Shown: positions 25,359 through 34,412 of the stretch, one piece after another
Layout: the number at the start of each line of letters is the position of its first letter
Position numbering within the stretch: position 1 is the stretch's first letter
DNA from: Solobacterium sp.
Lineage (GTDB): Bacteria > Bacillota_I > Bacilli_A > Erysipelotrichales > Erysipelotrichaceae
NCBI GenBank assembly: GCA_017430925.1
Contig: JAFRMA010000087.1
Coordinates: 1-39,305 of the forward strand
DNA length: 39,305 nucleotides
Reading direction: 5' to 3'
Notes under the pieces: generated by a model
What the model was told of the DNA's origin: nothing
Seen by the model: only the letters and a program-made list of their open reading frames with translations
The model's database searches: none
Translations under genes and position numbers: made by a program

Positions 25359-26813
25359 CTAAAGCTTTAATATCTGACCCGGCATATCTTCATCATGTTT
25401 TTCTGCCGAATCTGCCCTTTCCTGAACACCGAAGTACATCGCCTTTTGATCATCTTCATACGATGGCCAGTATACCAGTCCTTCTCCATTTGGATTACGA
25501 TGTTTCAGGAAGTTAAGCCAATAGGTAAACATATCTTTCTGTAATCTTGTATATTCAGGATCATCTTTTATTTCAGGGTGAAGCATACTGTAGTGGCCTA
25601 ACATGATCTGCGCACCGAGAGTATGGAAAGCACCCATGGGATCTTTATCCCAGTCGTTCCTGTAGAGATACATTTTTCCTTGATAACCGGACGTAAGATA
25701 CGTATCCAGCATCTGTATTGTTGGATAACCGTACAGATAACGGCTCATTTTCCAGATTAGTTCTTTCCCGTTATCCTGCGGATCCTGCCAGCAATCTCCC
25801 AGCTTTTGGAGGACATAGTCCGTATTCAGACCGAAGAATTTTGCGAATACTTCCCTGGTAAACTTCGGGGTCATATGATATGGAGTACTGAATTCATCAC
25901 GGTTATAACCTGCCATAATCGACACATCGGATGCTTTTCCGGTGCGTATGATCTCCAGTGCATCATCACCTTCAAAGGCAATGCCGTCAAACACTGGGCC
26001 GAAATCATGCAAACCGGGTCTTCCGAACGCCTTGTTCATATGTCTGATCAGTTCCTGCCACGGAGCCGTAAGCAGGTATTCTTTCAGTTCTTCTTTCGGC
26101 ATGTGGAAATAGTCTGTAAACTTTGAGACAATTGTCCTCGCTGTATGAAGATCACGTATGCACTGTACAGCTCCGCTTTCCAGATATGCCTGGGAGAATA
26201 ATCCTTTTGCCTGTTTGGAAACCAGCAGGGATCCTGTCATCTTCGCGCCGGCAGATTCACCCATGACTGTGATCTTCTGCGGATCACCGCCAAAGAAAGC
26301 GATATTCTCATGTGTCCATTCCAGGGCTTTTACGATATCCAGGAAGCCTGCATTCCCGGACTGGATATATTCCGGTCCCAGGATCTCATCCAGCTGAAGA
26401 AACCCGAATACAGATAAACGGTAGTTCATCGTCACAACAATGATTCCATGATTTGTAAGCATGGATACATCCGCAAACATGTCGTGGTTGCCAAACTGGA
26501 AAGCACCACCATGAATATGAAACAAAACCGGATAGTTTCCATCGGTATTCTCAGGTGTATAAACGTTCAGATACAGACAGTCTTCACCGCATTCTTCTGC
26601 CTTGACTCTTCCTCCGGGTTGTATATTCTGAGGGGCAGAATTGCCGAAACGATCACATGCCCGGATACCTTCAAAGGGTTCAGGATCCTGTGGAGGAAGA
26701 AAACGAAGACTTCCCTGCGGTGCTTTGGCATAAGGTATTCCCTTATAACTGATGTAACCGTTTTCATTGATTCCTGCAATTTTACCGTATGCTGTATTGA
26801 TCACCTTATTCAT
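25359..26813 (-). CDS. Type B carboxylesterase/lipase family protein
   Basis: The 484-residue alpha/beta hydrolase has the oxyanion-hole motif HGGAF (101-105), the nucleophile elbow GESAG (185-189, Ser187) and a plausible catalytic His in AFHTLGAQ near 405. Early motifs GIPYAKAP and EDCLYLNVYTP are diagnostic of the family. There is no signal peptide, so it should be cytoplasmic. The ATG at 26813 is preferred over a TTG 6 codons upstream because AGGAAGA lies just before it. It pairs with the downstream binding lipoprotein, suggesting uptake and hydrolysis of an ester-bearing compound; this is inference. Confidence 0.88.
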   Translation of the reverse strand: MNKVINTAYGKIAGINENGYISYKGIPYAKAPQGSLRFLPPQDPEPFEGIRACDRFGNSAPQNIQPGGRVKAEECGEDCLYLNVYTPENTDGNYPVLFHIHGGAFQFGNHDMFADVSMLTNHGIIVVTMNYRLSVFGFLQLDEILGPEYIQSGNAGFLDIVKALEWTHENIAFFGGDPQKITVMGESAGAKMTGSLLVSKQAKGLFSQAYLESGAVQCIRDLHTARTIVSKFTDYFHMPKEELKEYLLTAPWQELIRHMNKAFGRPGLHDFGPVFDGIAFEGDDALEIIRTGKASDVSIMAGYNRDEFSTPYHMTPKFTREVFAKFFGLNTDYVLQKLGDCWQDPQDNGKELIWKMSRYLYGYPTIQMLDTYLTSGYQGKMYLYRNDWDKDPMGAFHTLGAQIMLGHYSMLHPEIKDDPEYTRLQKDMFTYWLNFLKHRNPNGEGLVYWPSYEDDQKAMYFGVQERADSAEKHDEDMPGQILKL

Positions 26814-26884
26814 AACTTTATCTTCCTGCAAAGAAATCCTATCATCGGGTAATTTTCTTGAACAATGCTTATTCCATATAGATG

Positions 26885-26902
26885 TATAACAGTTTCGTTA
26901 TA
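26885..26902. promoter_or_regulatory. Candidate LysR-type operator upstream of the esterase
   Basis: TATAAC and GTTATA form a perfect 6-6-6 inverted repeat, about 70-90 bases upstream of the esterase ATG and just after the lysR terminator. It resembles a LysR-type box (T-N12-A symmetry). The neighbouring lysR gene makes it a reasonable target; binding is not shown. Confidence 0.4.
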
Positions 26903-26912
26903 GTAAAGAGTC

Positions 26913-26936
26913 AAAAAACCGCATAATTATGCGGTT
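26913..26936 (-). terminator. Terminator of the lysR-type gene
   Basis: AACCGCAT and ATGCGGTT pair around AATT and are followed by TTTTTTGA on the minus strand, about 40 bases after the stop codon. Confidence 0.88.
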
Positions 26937-26974
26937 CTGTGAGCGCTATATTCTAGCCATGTATATCAATTCTG

Positions 26975-27865
26975 TTATAATTCAGCAGTTTTCTCGGCAT
27001 ATTCCTTAAAATGATCAATGAAATATTGTGCCATTTCCTCGGATGTTTTTGATATTTCACGATTTCTGTTTACTTTCAGGTATATTATTCTCCTGTATTT
27101 TGGATCATCCAGCGATCTCGCAATCAGGTGGTTGCGAAGATGTGGACGAATCGGCCATGTATACTCAGGAAGTAAACAAACCCCATTGGTTTCCACGATT
27201 CTTTCCATCATGATCCGGGGTGATTCCACAATTAAAAGATTCTTCGGCTGAAAATTGAACTTATCAAACATTGCGTACATATTGTCACGGAGATTTTTAC
27301 CTTTCTCCAAGGTAATCAGGGAATACGGATTCAGATCCTGTAGAGAGATTTGTTCTTTCGCATGAAGCGGGTGTGTTTTCATCATGACCGCAATATATCT
27401 TTCTGTGAGGAGTTTTATGGCATGACGATCTTTTGTTTCATTGACATCGGAATAGATCATGAGATCCCAGTCAATATCTCCCTTATTTAAACTATATTGT
27501 ACTTTAAATGGTTTATGAGTTTCCACAAACGGTTCTAGTATTCCAGGAAACAATGCTGCAGCAGCACATAACGCAAACATTACAACATCTTCTTTATCTT
27601 TATCATTTTTGATCAGATCTTCATTCATTCTTGACAGTTCACCGAAAACCGTTTTCCCGTACCGGTATACGATTTCTCCCGCACTGTTCAGCTTAATTCT
27701 GTTTCTTCCGGTTCGTTCAAAAAGACGATATCCAAGATCGTCTTCAAGAGATTTCATCGAACGAGATAAAGATGGCTGAGATAAATGAAGTTCTTCTGCA
27801 GCCTTGGTAATATTCTGCAATTCAGCAACTTTCAGAAAATACTCTAATTCTGTCAATTTGATCAT
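26975..27865 (-). CDS. LysR family transcriptional regulator
   Basis: The 296-residue protein has the classic N-terminal winged helix-turn-helix (LEYFLKVAELQNITKAAEEL then LHLSQPSLSRSMKSLEDDLG, residues about 7-47), followed by a linker helix and a periplasmic-binding-like effector domain. The start ATG at 27865 lies 13 bases after the ZnuA-like gene, with no close ribosome site. It is followed by its own terminator, then the esterase gene on the same strand with a palindrome between. It likely controls the esterase-SBP unit; the effector is unknown. Confidence 0.9.
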   Translation of the reverse strand: MIKLTELEYFLKVAELQNITKAAEELHLSQPSLSRSMKSLEDDLGYRLFERTGRNRIKLNSAGEIVYRYGKTVFGELSRMNEDLIKNDKDKEDVVMFALCAAAALFPGILEPFVETHKPFKVQYSLNKGDIDWDLMIYSDVNETKDRHAIKLLTERYIAVMMKTHPLHAKEQISLQDLNPYSLITLEKGKNLRDNMYAMFDKFNFQPKNLLIVESPRIMMERIVETNGVCLLPEYTWPIRPHLRNHLIARSLDDPKYRRIIYLKVNRNREISKTSEEMAQYFIDHFKEYAEKTAEL

Positions 27866-27878
27866 GATGTTATATGTA

Positions 27879-28880
27879 TTATTCTGTCTCCTGTACTACA
27901 GCTCTGTCTTCTGTCATGGTTTCCAGAGTTTTCAGGTTTTCATACATGATGGAGAGATAATCTTTACCCAGTTCTTCTTCATTTTTGGTCAGACTGGAAA
28001 GATTACTCATCTCTACACGTTTCAGATTCAGTTCATCTTCCAGCTGATAGAACAAGGCAATCATATCCGGTGTCATATTCGGCTCATAGACGATGTACTT
28101 CACATGGTCATCGATGATCCTCTGCTTGATGATTTCCAGCTGTGCCTTATTCGGCAGTACACCGTATTTGGATAAAATTACCGGATAAACCTCAAAACCA
28201 TAGGTTTTCTGCCAGTTACCAAAGCTGGCAGTCATGGTCACAAACCGGATCTGTTTATTCTCTTTTGTATTAGATGTCGCCAGGGACTGGAACTGCGCAT
28301 CCAGGTTGATCAGTTCAGTTTCCAGTTTCTTGTAGTTTTCTTTGAATAAAGCCTGGTTATCCGGGAAGTATTCAATCAGCCAGTCACGGATATTCTTGGC
28401 CATACTTAACATGGCAATCGGATCGATCCATAAATATAGATCTTTGGTATCCACATCGATATGGTCAAACACTTCCCCTTTGTAGTACGTAGATTCAATA
28501 TAAGTAACCGTATCCCCTACCGTTACCGGTGTATAACGGTTAAAGTCATAAACCGCATTCAGCACAGACAAGTCAATCTGACTGGAGATGATACTGTTGA
28601 ATTTCGAATTATACATACTGAGATACGGTTCCATCTGACCGATATGAATAAACACGGCAGAATTCTCCAGTATCTCCTCATAGTTGGATTTCAGTGTCGC
28701 TCTCTGTACGACAACGTTCTCCTGAATCGGCATCAGATATTCATCCGTACCCATGATTCTTTCCGCAAGAAAACCGATCGGATATACGGTATAGGCAATC
28801 TGCGTCTTCGCCGAAGCACACCCGGTAAACAGGTTTACAGAGAGAAATAAAACAAGAATATGTACCAGCAGTTTTTTCAT
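27879..28880 (-). CDS. ZnuA-like (cluster 9) metal-binding lipoprotein homologue with altered ligands
   Basis: The 333-residue lipoprotein (lipobox LFTGC, Cys21) matches the ZnuA/TroA fold order: YTVYPIGFLAERI near 30, AVFIHIGQMEPYL near 75, LYLWIDP near 148 and FVTMTASFGNWQKTYG near 213. Family members use three His plus an Asp/Glu to bind zinc or manganese. Here the expected positions read Arg/Ala (after VVVQ), Tyr (LYLWIDP, usually PHxWLDP) and Thr/Met (TMTASFG, usually HxAFG), so the His ligands are missing. It may bind a different ligand or have lost transport function. No permease or ATPase is adjacent. The -10 element lies 8 bases before the ATG and no ribosome site is seen. Confidence 0.72.
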   Translation of the reverse strand: MKKLLVHILVLFLSVNLFTGCASAKTQIAYTVYPIGFLAERIMGTDEYLMPIQENVVVQRATLKSNYEEILENSAVFIHIGQMEPYLSMYNSKFNSIISSQIDLSVLNAVYDFNRYTPVTVGDTVTYIESTYYKGEVFDHIDVDTKDLYLWIDPIAMLSMAKNIRDWLIEYFPDNQALFKENYKKLETELINLDAQFQSLATSNTKENKQIRFVTMTASFGNWQKTYGFEVYPVILSKYGVLPNKAQLEIIKQRIIDDHVKYIVYEPNMTPDMIALFYQLEDELNLKRVEMSNLSSLTKNEEELGKDYLSIMYENLKTLETMTEDRAVVQETE

Positions 28881-28888
28881 CTGCAGAT

Positions 28889-28897
28889 ATTATAGCA
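28889..28897 (-). promoter_or_regulatory. Extended -10 promoter of the ZnuA-like gene
   Basis: The minus strand reads TGCTATAAT, 8 bases before the ATG at 28880. Normal initiation distance would give a leader of zero to two bases. Confidence 0.6.
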
Positions 28898-28911
28898 TAG
28901 TTACCGGAAGA

Positions 28912-29595
28912 CTAATCGAACATCCATCCTTCTTTACGAAAACTTATATAACTGTTCTGTGAGATGATCAGGTGATCCAGCACCTTGATCTTCATCAGGT
29001 TTCCTGCTTCGATGATTTCCTGTGTAAGAAGAAGATCTTCCTGACTGGGCTGGACATTCCCGCTGGGGTGGTTATGCGCAAGCATGACAGCAGCTGCGCC
29101 ATACTGTAATGCTGTACGGAAGATATCCCGGGCAGAGACCAGACTGGCATCTCCGGTGCCCTTAAACAGGGTTTCTGTGCCTAAGACATGATGCGCATTG
29201 TCCAGAAATACCGCAATCATCTCTTCCTGCAGATGATGTCCGATCGTCAGTCTAAGCCACTTGATCAGCGCTTCCGGATGTGAGATCACATCTTCATCAA
29301 ATACTTCTTCCCTGGCACATCTGCGGGCAATCTCAAAACAGGCGGAAATCTCCAGGGCTTTTACCTTTGAAATTCCCCGGATCTGCATCATCTCCTGCAA
29401 GGTCATATACGGGATTCCTTTCAGACCTCCTGCCGCCTGTAACAAACGATCCGCGGTATCCAGAGAAGAAGATCCGTTGATTCCTGTACGGATCAGTAAA
29501 GCTAATAGTTCCCGTGAAGATAGACTATCTATACCGAAATGTACGGCTTTCTCCCGGGGTTGTTCAAGATTCGGTAATTCCTTCATCAGAGCCAT
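28912..29595 (-). CDS. radC: RadC/UPF0758 family JAB-domain protein
   Basis: The 227-residue protein has an N-terminal UPF0758 region with a helix-hairpin-helix (MQIRGISKVKALEIS near 73-87). A JAMM domain follows with the metal motif HNHPSGNVQPSQED near 174-187. RadC was once tied to DNA repair; its actual role is unresolved. The ATG at 29595 is chosen over a TTG 7 codons upstream; GGGAG lies 11 bases before it, and a second ATG 3 codons later is also possible. It follows galE by 56 bases, possibly the end of the uppS operon. Confidence 0.92.
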   Translation of the reverse strand: MALMKELPNLEQPREKAVHFGIDSLSSRELLALLIRTGINGSSSLDTADRLLQAAGGLKGIPYMTLQEMMQIRGISKVKALEISACFEIARRCAREEVFDEDVISHPEALIKWLRLTIGHHLQEEMIAVFLDNAHHVLGTETLFKGTGDASLVSARDIFRTALQYGAAAVMLAHNHPSGNVQPSQEDLLLTQEIIEAGNLMKIKVLDHLIISQNSYISFRKEGWMFD

Positions 29596-29651
29596 AAAAA
29601 AACATACTCCCTTCAATCATAATATTGTCCGGAATATGTCTTTTCCCCGTA

Positions 29652-30665
29652 CTATTGGATTCCTTCAGGATTTTTCAGTGTAAAGTTCCAGGAATCTTCG
29701 CACATCTTCCCGATATCGTATTCTGCCTGCCAGTGCAGCAGTTCTTTCGCTTTTGCGGTATCTGCGTAACATGTCGCAATATCCCCGGGACGTCTGTCCA
29801 TGATCTTATACGGGAGTTCATGTCCGCAGGCTTTCTCATACGCATGCAGCACTTCAAGTACACTGTATCCTCTGCCTGTACCCAGGTTGATCTTTTCTGC
29901 GCCATGGTGTTTCATCGCGTAATCCAGAGCACAGATATGTCCCTTGGCCAGATCCACCACATGGATGTAATCACGCACTCCGGTACCGTCCACCGTCGGA
30001 TAATCATTTCCCCAGACCCGCAGATATTCCAGCTGTCCGTTGGCAACTCTGGCAATATAGGGCACCAGATTGTTCGGAATACCGTTGGGGACTTCCCCGA
30101 TCAAGCCGGATTCATGCGCTCCGATAGGATTGAAATATCTCAGCAGTAATACACTCCACTCTTCATCCGAATGACATACATCTTCAAGGATCATCTCATT
30201 CATCAGTTTCGTTGTCCCGTAAGGATTTGTTGTATGTACATCGAAGTCTTCACGGATCGGTACACTGACCGGATCTCCGTATACTGTAGCACTGGAAGAG
30301 AATACGATCGTCTTGACCCCTGCTTCTTTCATCGCCTGATATAGATTCAGGGAACCGGAGATATTATTTTCATAATAGGTCAGAGGAATCTGAACAGATT
30401 CACCGACTGCCTTATATCCGGCAAAATGAATGACTGCTTCAATCGGATTCTCCGCGAAGATCTTACGCAGACCTTCCTTATCCAGAAGATCTGTCTGGTA
30501 AAACTTCGTTCTCTTTCCTGTAATTGTCTCTATACGATCCAGAACCGCAATACTGGAGTTATACAGGTTATCCATGATCACTACTTCATGTCCCGCATTT
30601 AAAAGCTCCACACATGTATGGGAACCAATATACCCGGTTCCTCCGGTAACTAAAATCATTGCCAT
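29652..30665 (-). CDS. galE: UDP-glucose 4-epimerase
   Basis: The 337-residue short-chain dehydrogenase has the NAD motif VTGGTGYIGSH (6-16), the catalytic SSSATVYG (122-129) and YGTTK (Tyr and Lys near 147-151), and GTGRGYSVLEV near 260. Its length is normal for GalE. It interconverts UDP-glucose and UDP-galactose for cell-surface glycans and galactose use. AAGGAG lies 7 bases before the ATG. It starts 12 bases after rseP, so it extends the lipid-carrier operon, where proS or polC would be usual in Bacillota. Confidence 0.95.
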   Translation of the reverse strand: MAMILVTGGTGYIGSHTCVELLNAGHEVVIMDNLYNSSIAVLDRIETITGKRTKFYQTDLLDKEGLRKIFAENPIEAVIHFAGYKAVGESVQIPLTYYENNISGSLNLYQAMKEAGVKTIVFSSSATVYGDPVSVPIREDFDVHTTNPYGTTKLMNEMILEDVCHSDEEWSVLLLRYFNPIGAHESGLIGEVPNGIPNNLVPYIARVANGQLEYLRVWGNDYPTVDGTGVRDYIHVVDLAKGHICALDYAMKHHGAEKINLGTGRGYSVLEVLHAYEKACGHELPYKIMDRRPGDIATCYADTAKAKELLHWQAEYDIGKMCEDSWNFTLKNPEGIQ

Positions 30666-30677
30666 CGTCTTTCTCCT

Positions 30678-31739
30678 TTATCTGAACAATCTGGAAATAT
30701 CATTCCAGGTCACAAATACCATAATACTGATCAGGATGATCCAGCATACACCCATGATCGCAGCTTTTACTTTCTGATTCAGCGGCTTCCCGATAACTTT
30801 CTCCGCCAGGACAAGAACGACCTGACCGCCATCCAATACCGGCAGAGGCAGAAGATTCATGATTCCGACATTCAGCGATAGTTCAGCCATCAGGAACATA
30901 AAACTGAGGAATCCCAGAGAAGCGTATTCTGCTGTAGCGTTGTAAATACCGACAGGTCCAGCCAGCTGATTCAAACCCTTACCGCGGATCAGCTGACGCA
31001 ATGTACGTACCAGCAGACCGGCAATGGATGTCATCTCCTCCGCCCCGTATCTCCAGCAATTCAGCAGATTTACCTCTTCTACTTCAAGATCCGGTCCAAT
31101 GATACCGATCATGTATGAATCTCTTTCTTCGTTGTATTCCGGTGTAACAGGAATAGTTACATTCTGTCCGTTTCTCTCTACGACATAGATCAGTTCCTGA
31201 TCCGCGTATTGCGCCAGAAACATCTGCATATCCGTGAAATCCTTAGGTTTTACGGAAGTCCCGTCATCCAGAGAAATGGACACCACCAGGTCACCACTTT
31301 CAAAGCCTGCCCGTTCTGCCGGAGTATTCTCCATGACAGATTCTATATACGGTTTCGGAGATCTCCCATACGCACCCACGGAAAGATAGATCATGGAGAA
31401 GATCACCCAGGCAAGCATGAAATTCATGAATACACCAGCCAGCATGACAATGATCCGCTTCCATGGCTTGATATCATTGATTCTGCGGCCTTCCGGCACA
31501 ACAACATCCGGGTATACCTCATCTCCCTCTGTTTCACCAGCCATGGCCACAAATCCACCGATAGGAATCGCATGGATGCTGTAAAGCGTTTCCTTCCCCT
31601 GTTTCTTAAATAGTGTCGGACCCATACCAAAAGCGTATTCATAGCAGTAGACACCAAACATCTTCGCTGTAAGCAGATGTCCTGCCTCATGAATACAGAT
31701 AATCACAGATAATAAAATCAGAAAATAAATAATCGTCAT
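30678..31739 (-). CDS. rseP: RIP metalloprotease RseP/RasP (site-2 protease)
   Basis: The 353-residue membrane protein has the zinc motif HEAGH (17-21) in its first helix, a PDZ domain at about 120-200 (ERAGFESGDLVVSI), and the second metal site LPLPVLDGGQV near 300. It cleaves transmembrane substrates such as anti-sigma factors and signal peptide remnants. It starts one base after the dxr stop. The uppS-cdsA-dxr-rseP order is conserved. Confidence 0.95.
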   Translation of the reverse strand: MTIIYFLILLSVIICIHEAGHLLTAKMFGVYCYEYAFGMGPTLFKKQGKETLYSIHAIPIGGFVAMAGETEGDEVYPDVVVPEGRRINDIKPWKRIIVMLAGVFMNFMLAWVIFSMIYLSVGAYGRSPKPYIESVMENTPAERAGFESGDLVVSISLDDGTSVKPKDFTDMQMFLAQYADQELIYVVERNGQNVTIPVTPEYNEERDSYMIGIIGPDLEVEEVNLLNCWRYGAEEMTSIAGLLVRTLRQLIRGKGLNQLAGPVGIYNATAEYASLGFLSFMFLMAELSLNVGIMNLLPLPVLDGGQVVLVLAEKVIGKPLNQKVKAAIMGVCWIILISIMVFVTWNDISRLFR

Positions 31740-31740
31740 T

Positions 31741-32889
31741 TTATACCTTCAATAATGATTCAGCGTAATCTCTGGCTTCCCGGTCACTTTCAATCAGATC
31801 TTCCAACGTCTGAATCTGACGGTATGCGCAGTGATCCAATGTCTCACGGATAATATCCTCGATGCGCAGGAAACCGATCTTTTCCTGACGGAATGCCAGA
31901 TTCGCGACTTCGTTGGCACCGTTGAGAACAGCCGGAAGACTTCCTCCCTTTTTCGCGACTGTATAGGTCAGAGGAATCAGCGGGAAACGTTCTTCATCCA
32001 TGGCAGCGAAATGCAGTGTGCCTGCCTTGGCAAGATCCAGAGATCCCTGCAGATTGATATTCAGGCGATCCGGATAAGTTAACGCATACTGGATCGGCAG
32101 ACGCATATCCGGAACACCCATCTGGGCAAGTACAGCACCATCGATGAATTCCACCATGGAGTGAATGATACTCTCTTCATGAAGAATACTCTCAATTCTG
32201 GCATACGGTACCGCAAATAACCAATGTGCTTCCATGATCTCAAATCCTTTATTCATCATGGTTGCGCTGTCAATTGTGATCTTGGCACCCATGGACCAGT
32301 TCGGATGAGCCAGAGCATCTCTTACTGTCACCTGATCAAGCTGACGTCTGGATAACTTACGGAACGCTCCGCCGGACGCGGTGATGATCAGTTTCCTGAC
32401 TTCTTCCGGCTTACTTCCCTGTAAACATTGGAAGATAGCGGAGTGTTCGCTGTCGATCGGATATAAACGCACGTGATTCTCAATCAACGCGCGGTTGATC
32501 AGTTCACCGCCGACAACCAGTGTTTCCTTATTCGCCAGAGCTACATCATGTCCGGATTCAATCGCTCTGAGAGTTGGTTCAAGTCCGGCAAAGCCAACAA
32601 GCGCATTCACAAAGACATCGTAGTTTATCTCTGTGACGATCTTATTCATGCCTTCCTTGCCGTAAACAAAATGAATATGCGGATATTCACCCTGCAGTAA
32701 TTTCGCATCCTCTGCCTTCTCTACACAGACCATAGGTACAGGATGATCCCGCAGGATCGTTCGTGCCGCGTTAATGTTTCTGCCTACCCCAAAAGCTTCC
32801 AAAGAAAACCGATCCGGATGCTGGGAAATCACATCAATTGTCTGTAAGCCGATCGAACCACTTGCACCGAGTAATACCAGTCGTTTCAT
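31741..32889 (-). CDS. dxr: 1-deoxy-D-xylulose 5-phosphate reductoisomerase
   Basis: The 382-residue protein has the NADPH motif LLGASGSIGLQT (5-16), the substrate block TASGGAFRK near 176-184 and SMVEFIDGAVLAQMG near 244-258. It makes 2-C-methyl-D-erythritol 4-phosphate, the second step of the MEP pathway that feeds isoprenoids to UppS. The ATG at 32889 shares one base with the cdsA stop and is preferred to a TTG six codons upstream. Confidence 0.96.
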   Translation of the reverse strand: MKRLVLLGASGSIGLQTIDVISQHPDRFSLEAFGVGRNINAARTILRDHPVPMVCVEKAEDAKLLQGEYPHIHFVYGKEGMNKIVTEINYDVFVNALVGFAGLEPTLRAIESGHDVALANKETLVVGGELINRALIENHVRLYPIDSEHSAIFQCLQGSKPEEVRKLIITASGGAFRKLSRRQLDQVTVRDALAHPNWSMGAKITIDSATMMNKGFEIMEAHWLFAVPYARIESILHEESIIHSMVEFIDGAVLAQMGVPDMRLPIQYALTYPDRLNINLQGSLDLAKAGTLHFAAMDEERFPLIPLTYTVAKKGGSLPAVLNGANEVANLAFRQEKIGFLRIEDIIRETLDHCAYRQIQTLEDLIESDREARDYAESLLKV

Positions 32890-33680
32890 TACAATCCAAA
32901 CCCCCAAAGTATCATCATTCCGTTAAATACAAAGAAACAGAACAAAAGACTGTCAATACGGTCCAGGATTCCTCCATGACCCGGAATCAGTGAACCGAAA
33001 TCCTTAATGCCGAATCTGCGTTTCACGGAAGAGAAAGCCAGATCACCAATCTCCGCAATTGCCGGCAATACCAGGCTTCCCGCAATGATCAGTGACTTCG
33101 GCAGAAACGGACAAGTAAGAGAACCGAATACCAGGGAAACGATCAATCCGGAAAAATAACCTCCGACAGCTCCTTCCCAGGTCTTATTCGGAGAGATCCG
33201 CGGAATCATCTTATGTTTACCTGTAAAGACACCAAAGAAATACGCACCGGTATCACAGATAAAACATGCCAGTCCTACATAGAGTATGCCAAGACCGTTC
33301 ATCCCGGCGTGATAATAACGTATGACTGCCTGCCAGCCAAGAGAAACAATCAGAATCAGCAGGAATGAATAAACCACATGATCAATCTGAAACTCTTCAT
33401 GTACAAGCATGATGACAAACAAAAATACCAGTAACCCTGCCGCCACTGCCGCAAACCAGTATACGGGAGTATACGCAATCAGTTCGATCCATAACGTAAA
33501 AAGAATTGTCAGATACCAGTGCGGTTTCTGATCAAACAATGAAGCAATCTCATATGCCGCAAGAACAGAGATCAATGCCACAACGATATCTGCCCATATA
33601 CCGCCAATGATGACCAGAGGTATGATGACCGCAGCCAAGATAAGTCCTGCACAGGTTTTGATCAACATTCCCTTACTCAT
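32889..33680 (-). CDS. cdsA: Phosphatidate cytidylyltransferase
   Basis: A 263-residue polytopic protein with about eight hydrophobic helices. The CDP-diglyceride synthetase signature is present near the C-terminus (GDLAFSSVKRRFGIKDFG followed by PGHGGILDRIDS), with SPNKTWEGAVGGY before it. It makes CDP-diacylglycerol, the precursor of phospholipids. The ATG at 33680 is chosen over a TTG 5 codons upstream because GGAGGT lies 7 bases before it; it overlaps uppS by 8 bases. Confidence 0.94.
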   Translation of the reverse strand: MSKGMLIKTCAGLILAAVIIPLVIIGGIWADIVVALISVLAAYEIASLFDQKPHWYLTILFTLWIELIAYTPVYWFAAVAAGLLVFLFVIMLVHEEFQIDHVVYSFLLILIVSLGWQAVIRYYHAGMNGLGILYVGLACFICDTGAYFFGVFTGKHKMIPRISPNKTWEGAVGGYFSGLIVSLVFGSLTCPFLPKSLIIAGSLVLPAIAEIGDLAFSSVKRRFGIKDFGSLIPGHGGILDRIDSLLFCFFVFNGMMILWGFGL

Positions 33681-34377
33681 TCGTGACACCTCCAAATCGC
33701 CTGTCCCTGTTGTTGTACTCCTCCAGACAACGTTTCAGAACATCCGGGGTAAACTCAGGCCAGCTCTCCTTGACAAAGCATAATTCGGCATAGGCGATTT
33801 GCCATAGCAGATAATTGGAGATACGCTGTTCACCGCTGGTACGGATCAGATAATCTACAGGCGGGACGTCTTTGGTCATCAGGTATTGTTCGAAGGTTTG
33901 TTCATCAAGATCGAGGGATGCCTTTCCGGAAGCTACGTCTTTGGCATATTGCTGAGCCGCCAGGAGGATTTCTCTGTGCGAACCGTAATTCATACAGATA
34001 TTCAGGCTGAGACCGGTATTCGTTTTGGATTCGTCAATCGCTTCCTGAAGTACGGCAGCGGTAGCTCTGGGGAGATCATCCATCTCGCCAAAGATACGGA
34101 TACGGAATCCGCGGTCCAGGAATTCTTTCATGTATTTCTCAAAGAAGTAGGCAGGAAGCTTCATCAGATAACTGACTTCATCTTTGGAACGTTTCCAGTT
34201 TTCCGTGGAAAAAGCATAGATCGTCAGATACTTCACGCCCAGTTCATTTGCGGCGATTGCGATGGTACGTACATTATCCGCACCGGCAAGATGCCCGGCA
34301 GAACGAGGAAGACCCTGAGCTTTTGCCCAGCGTCCGTTTCCATCCATAATAATTGCCAAATGTTCACACGGTTTCAT
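33673..34377 (-). CDS. uppS: Isoprenyl transferase (undecaprenyl diphosphate synthase)
   Basis: The 234-residue protein begins with MDGNGRWAKAQG (about 11-22, holding the catalytic Asp), followed by the GH and NVRTIA region, FSTENWKRS near 68 and RTSGEQRISNYLLWQ near 184-198. It makes the C55 lipid carrier for peptidoglycan and other wall polymers. The ATG at 34377 is chosen over a TTG four codons upstream because GAGGT lies 6 bases before it. It is the first gene of uppS-cdsA-dxr-rseP-galE, with its own -10. Confidence 0.95.
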   Translation of the reverse strand: MKPCEHLAIIMDGNGRWAKAQGLPRSAGHLAGADNVRTIAIAANELGVKYLTIYAFSTENWKRSKDEVSYLMKLPAYFFEKYMKEFLDRGFRIRIFGEMDDLPRATAAVLQEAIDESKTNTGLSLNICMNYGSHREILLAAQQYAKDVASGKASLDLDEQTFEQYLMTKDVPPVDYLIRTSGEQRISNYLLWQIAYAELCFVKESWPEFTPDVLKRCLEEYNNRDRRFGGVTNE

Positions 34378-34398
34378 GGGATACCTCAAACTTTATAT

Positions 34399-34404
34399 AT
34401 TATA
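34399..34404 (-). promoter_or_regulatory. -10 element upstream of uppS
   Basis: The minus strand carries a perfect TATAAT 21 bases before the uppS ATG, in the short gap after the ABC ATPase gene. A -35 box is not clear. Confidence 0.45.
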
Positions 34405-34412
34405 CACTGAAA

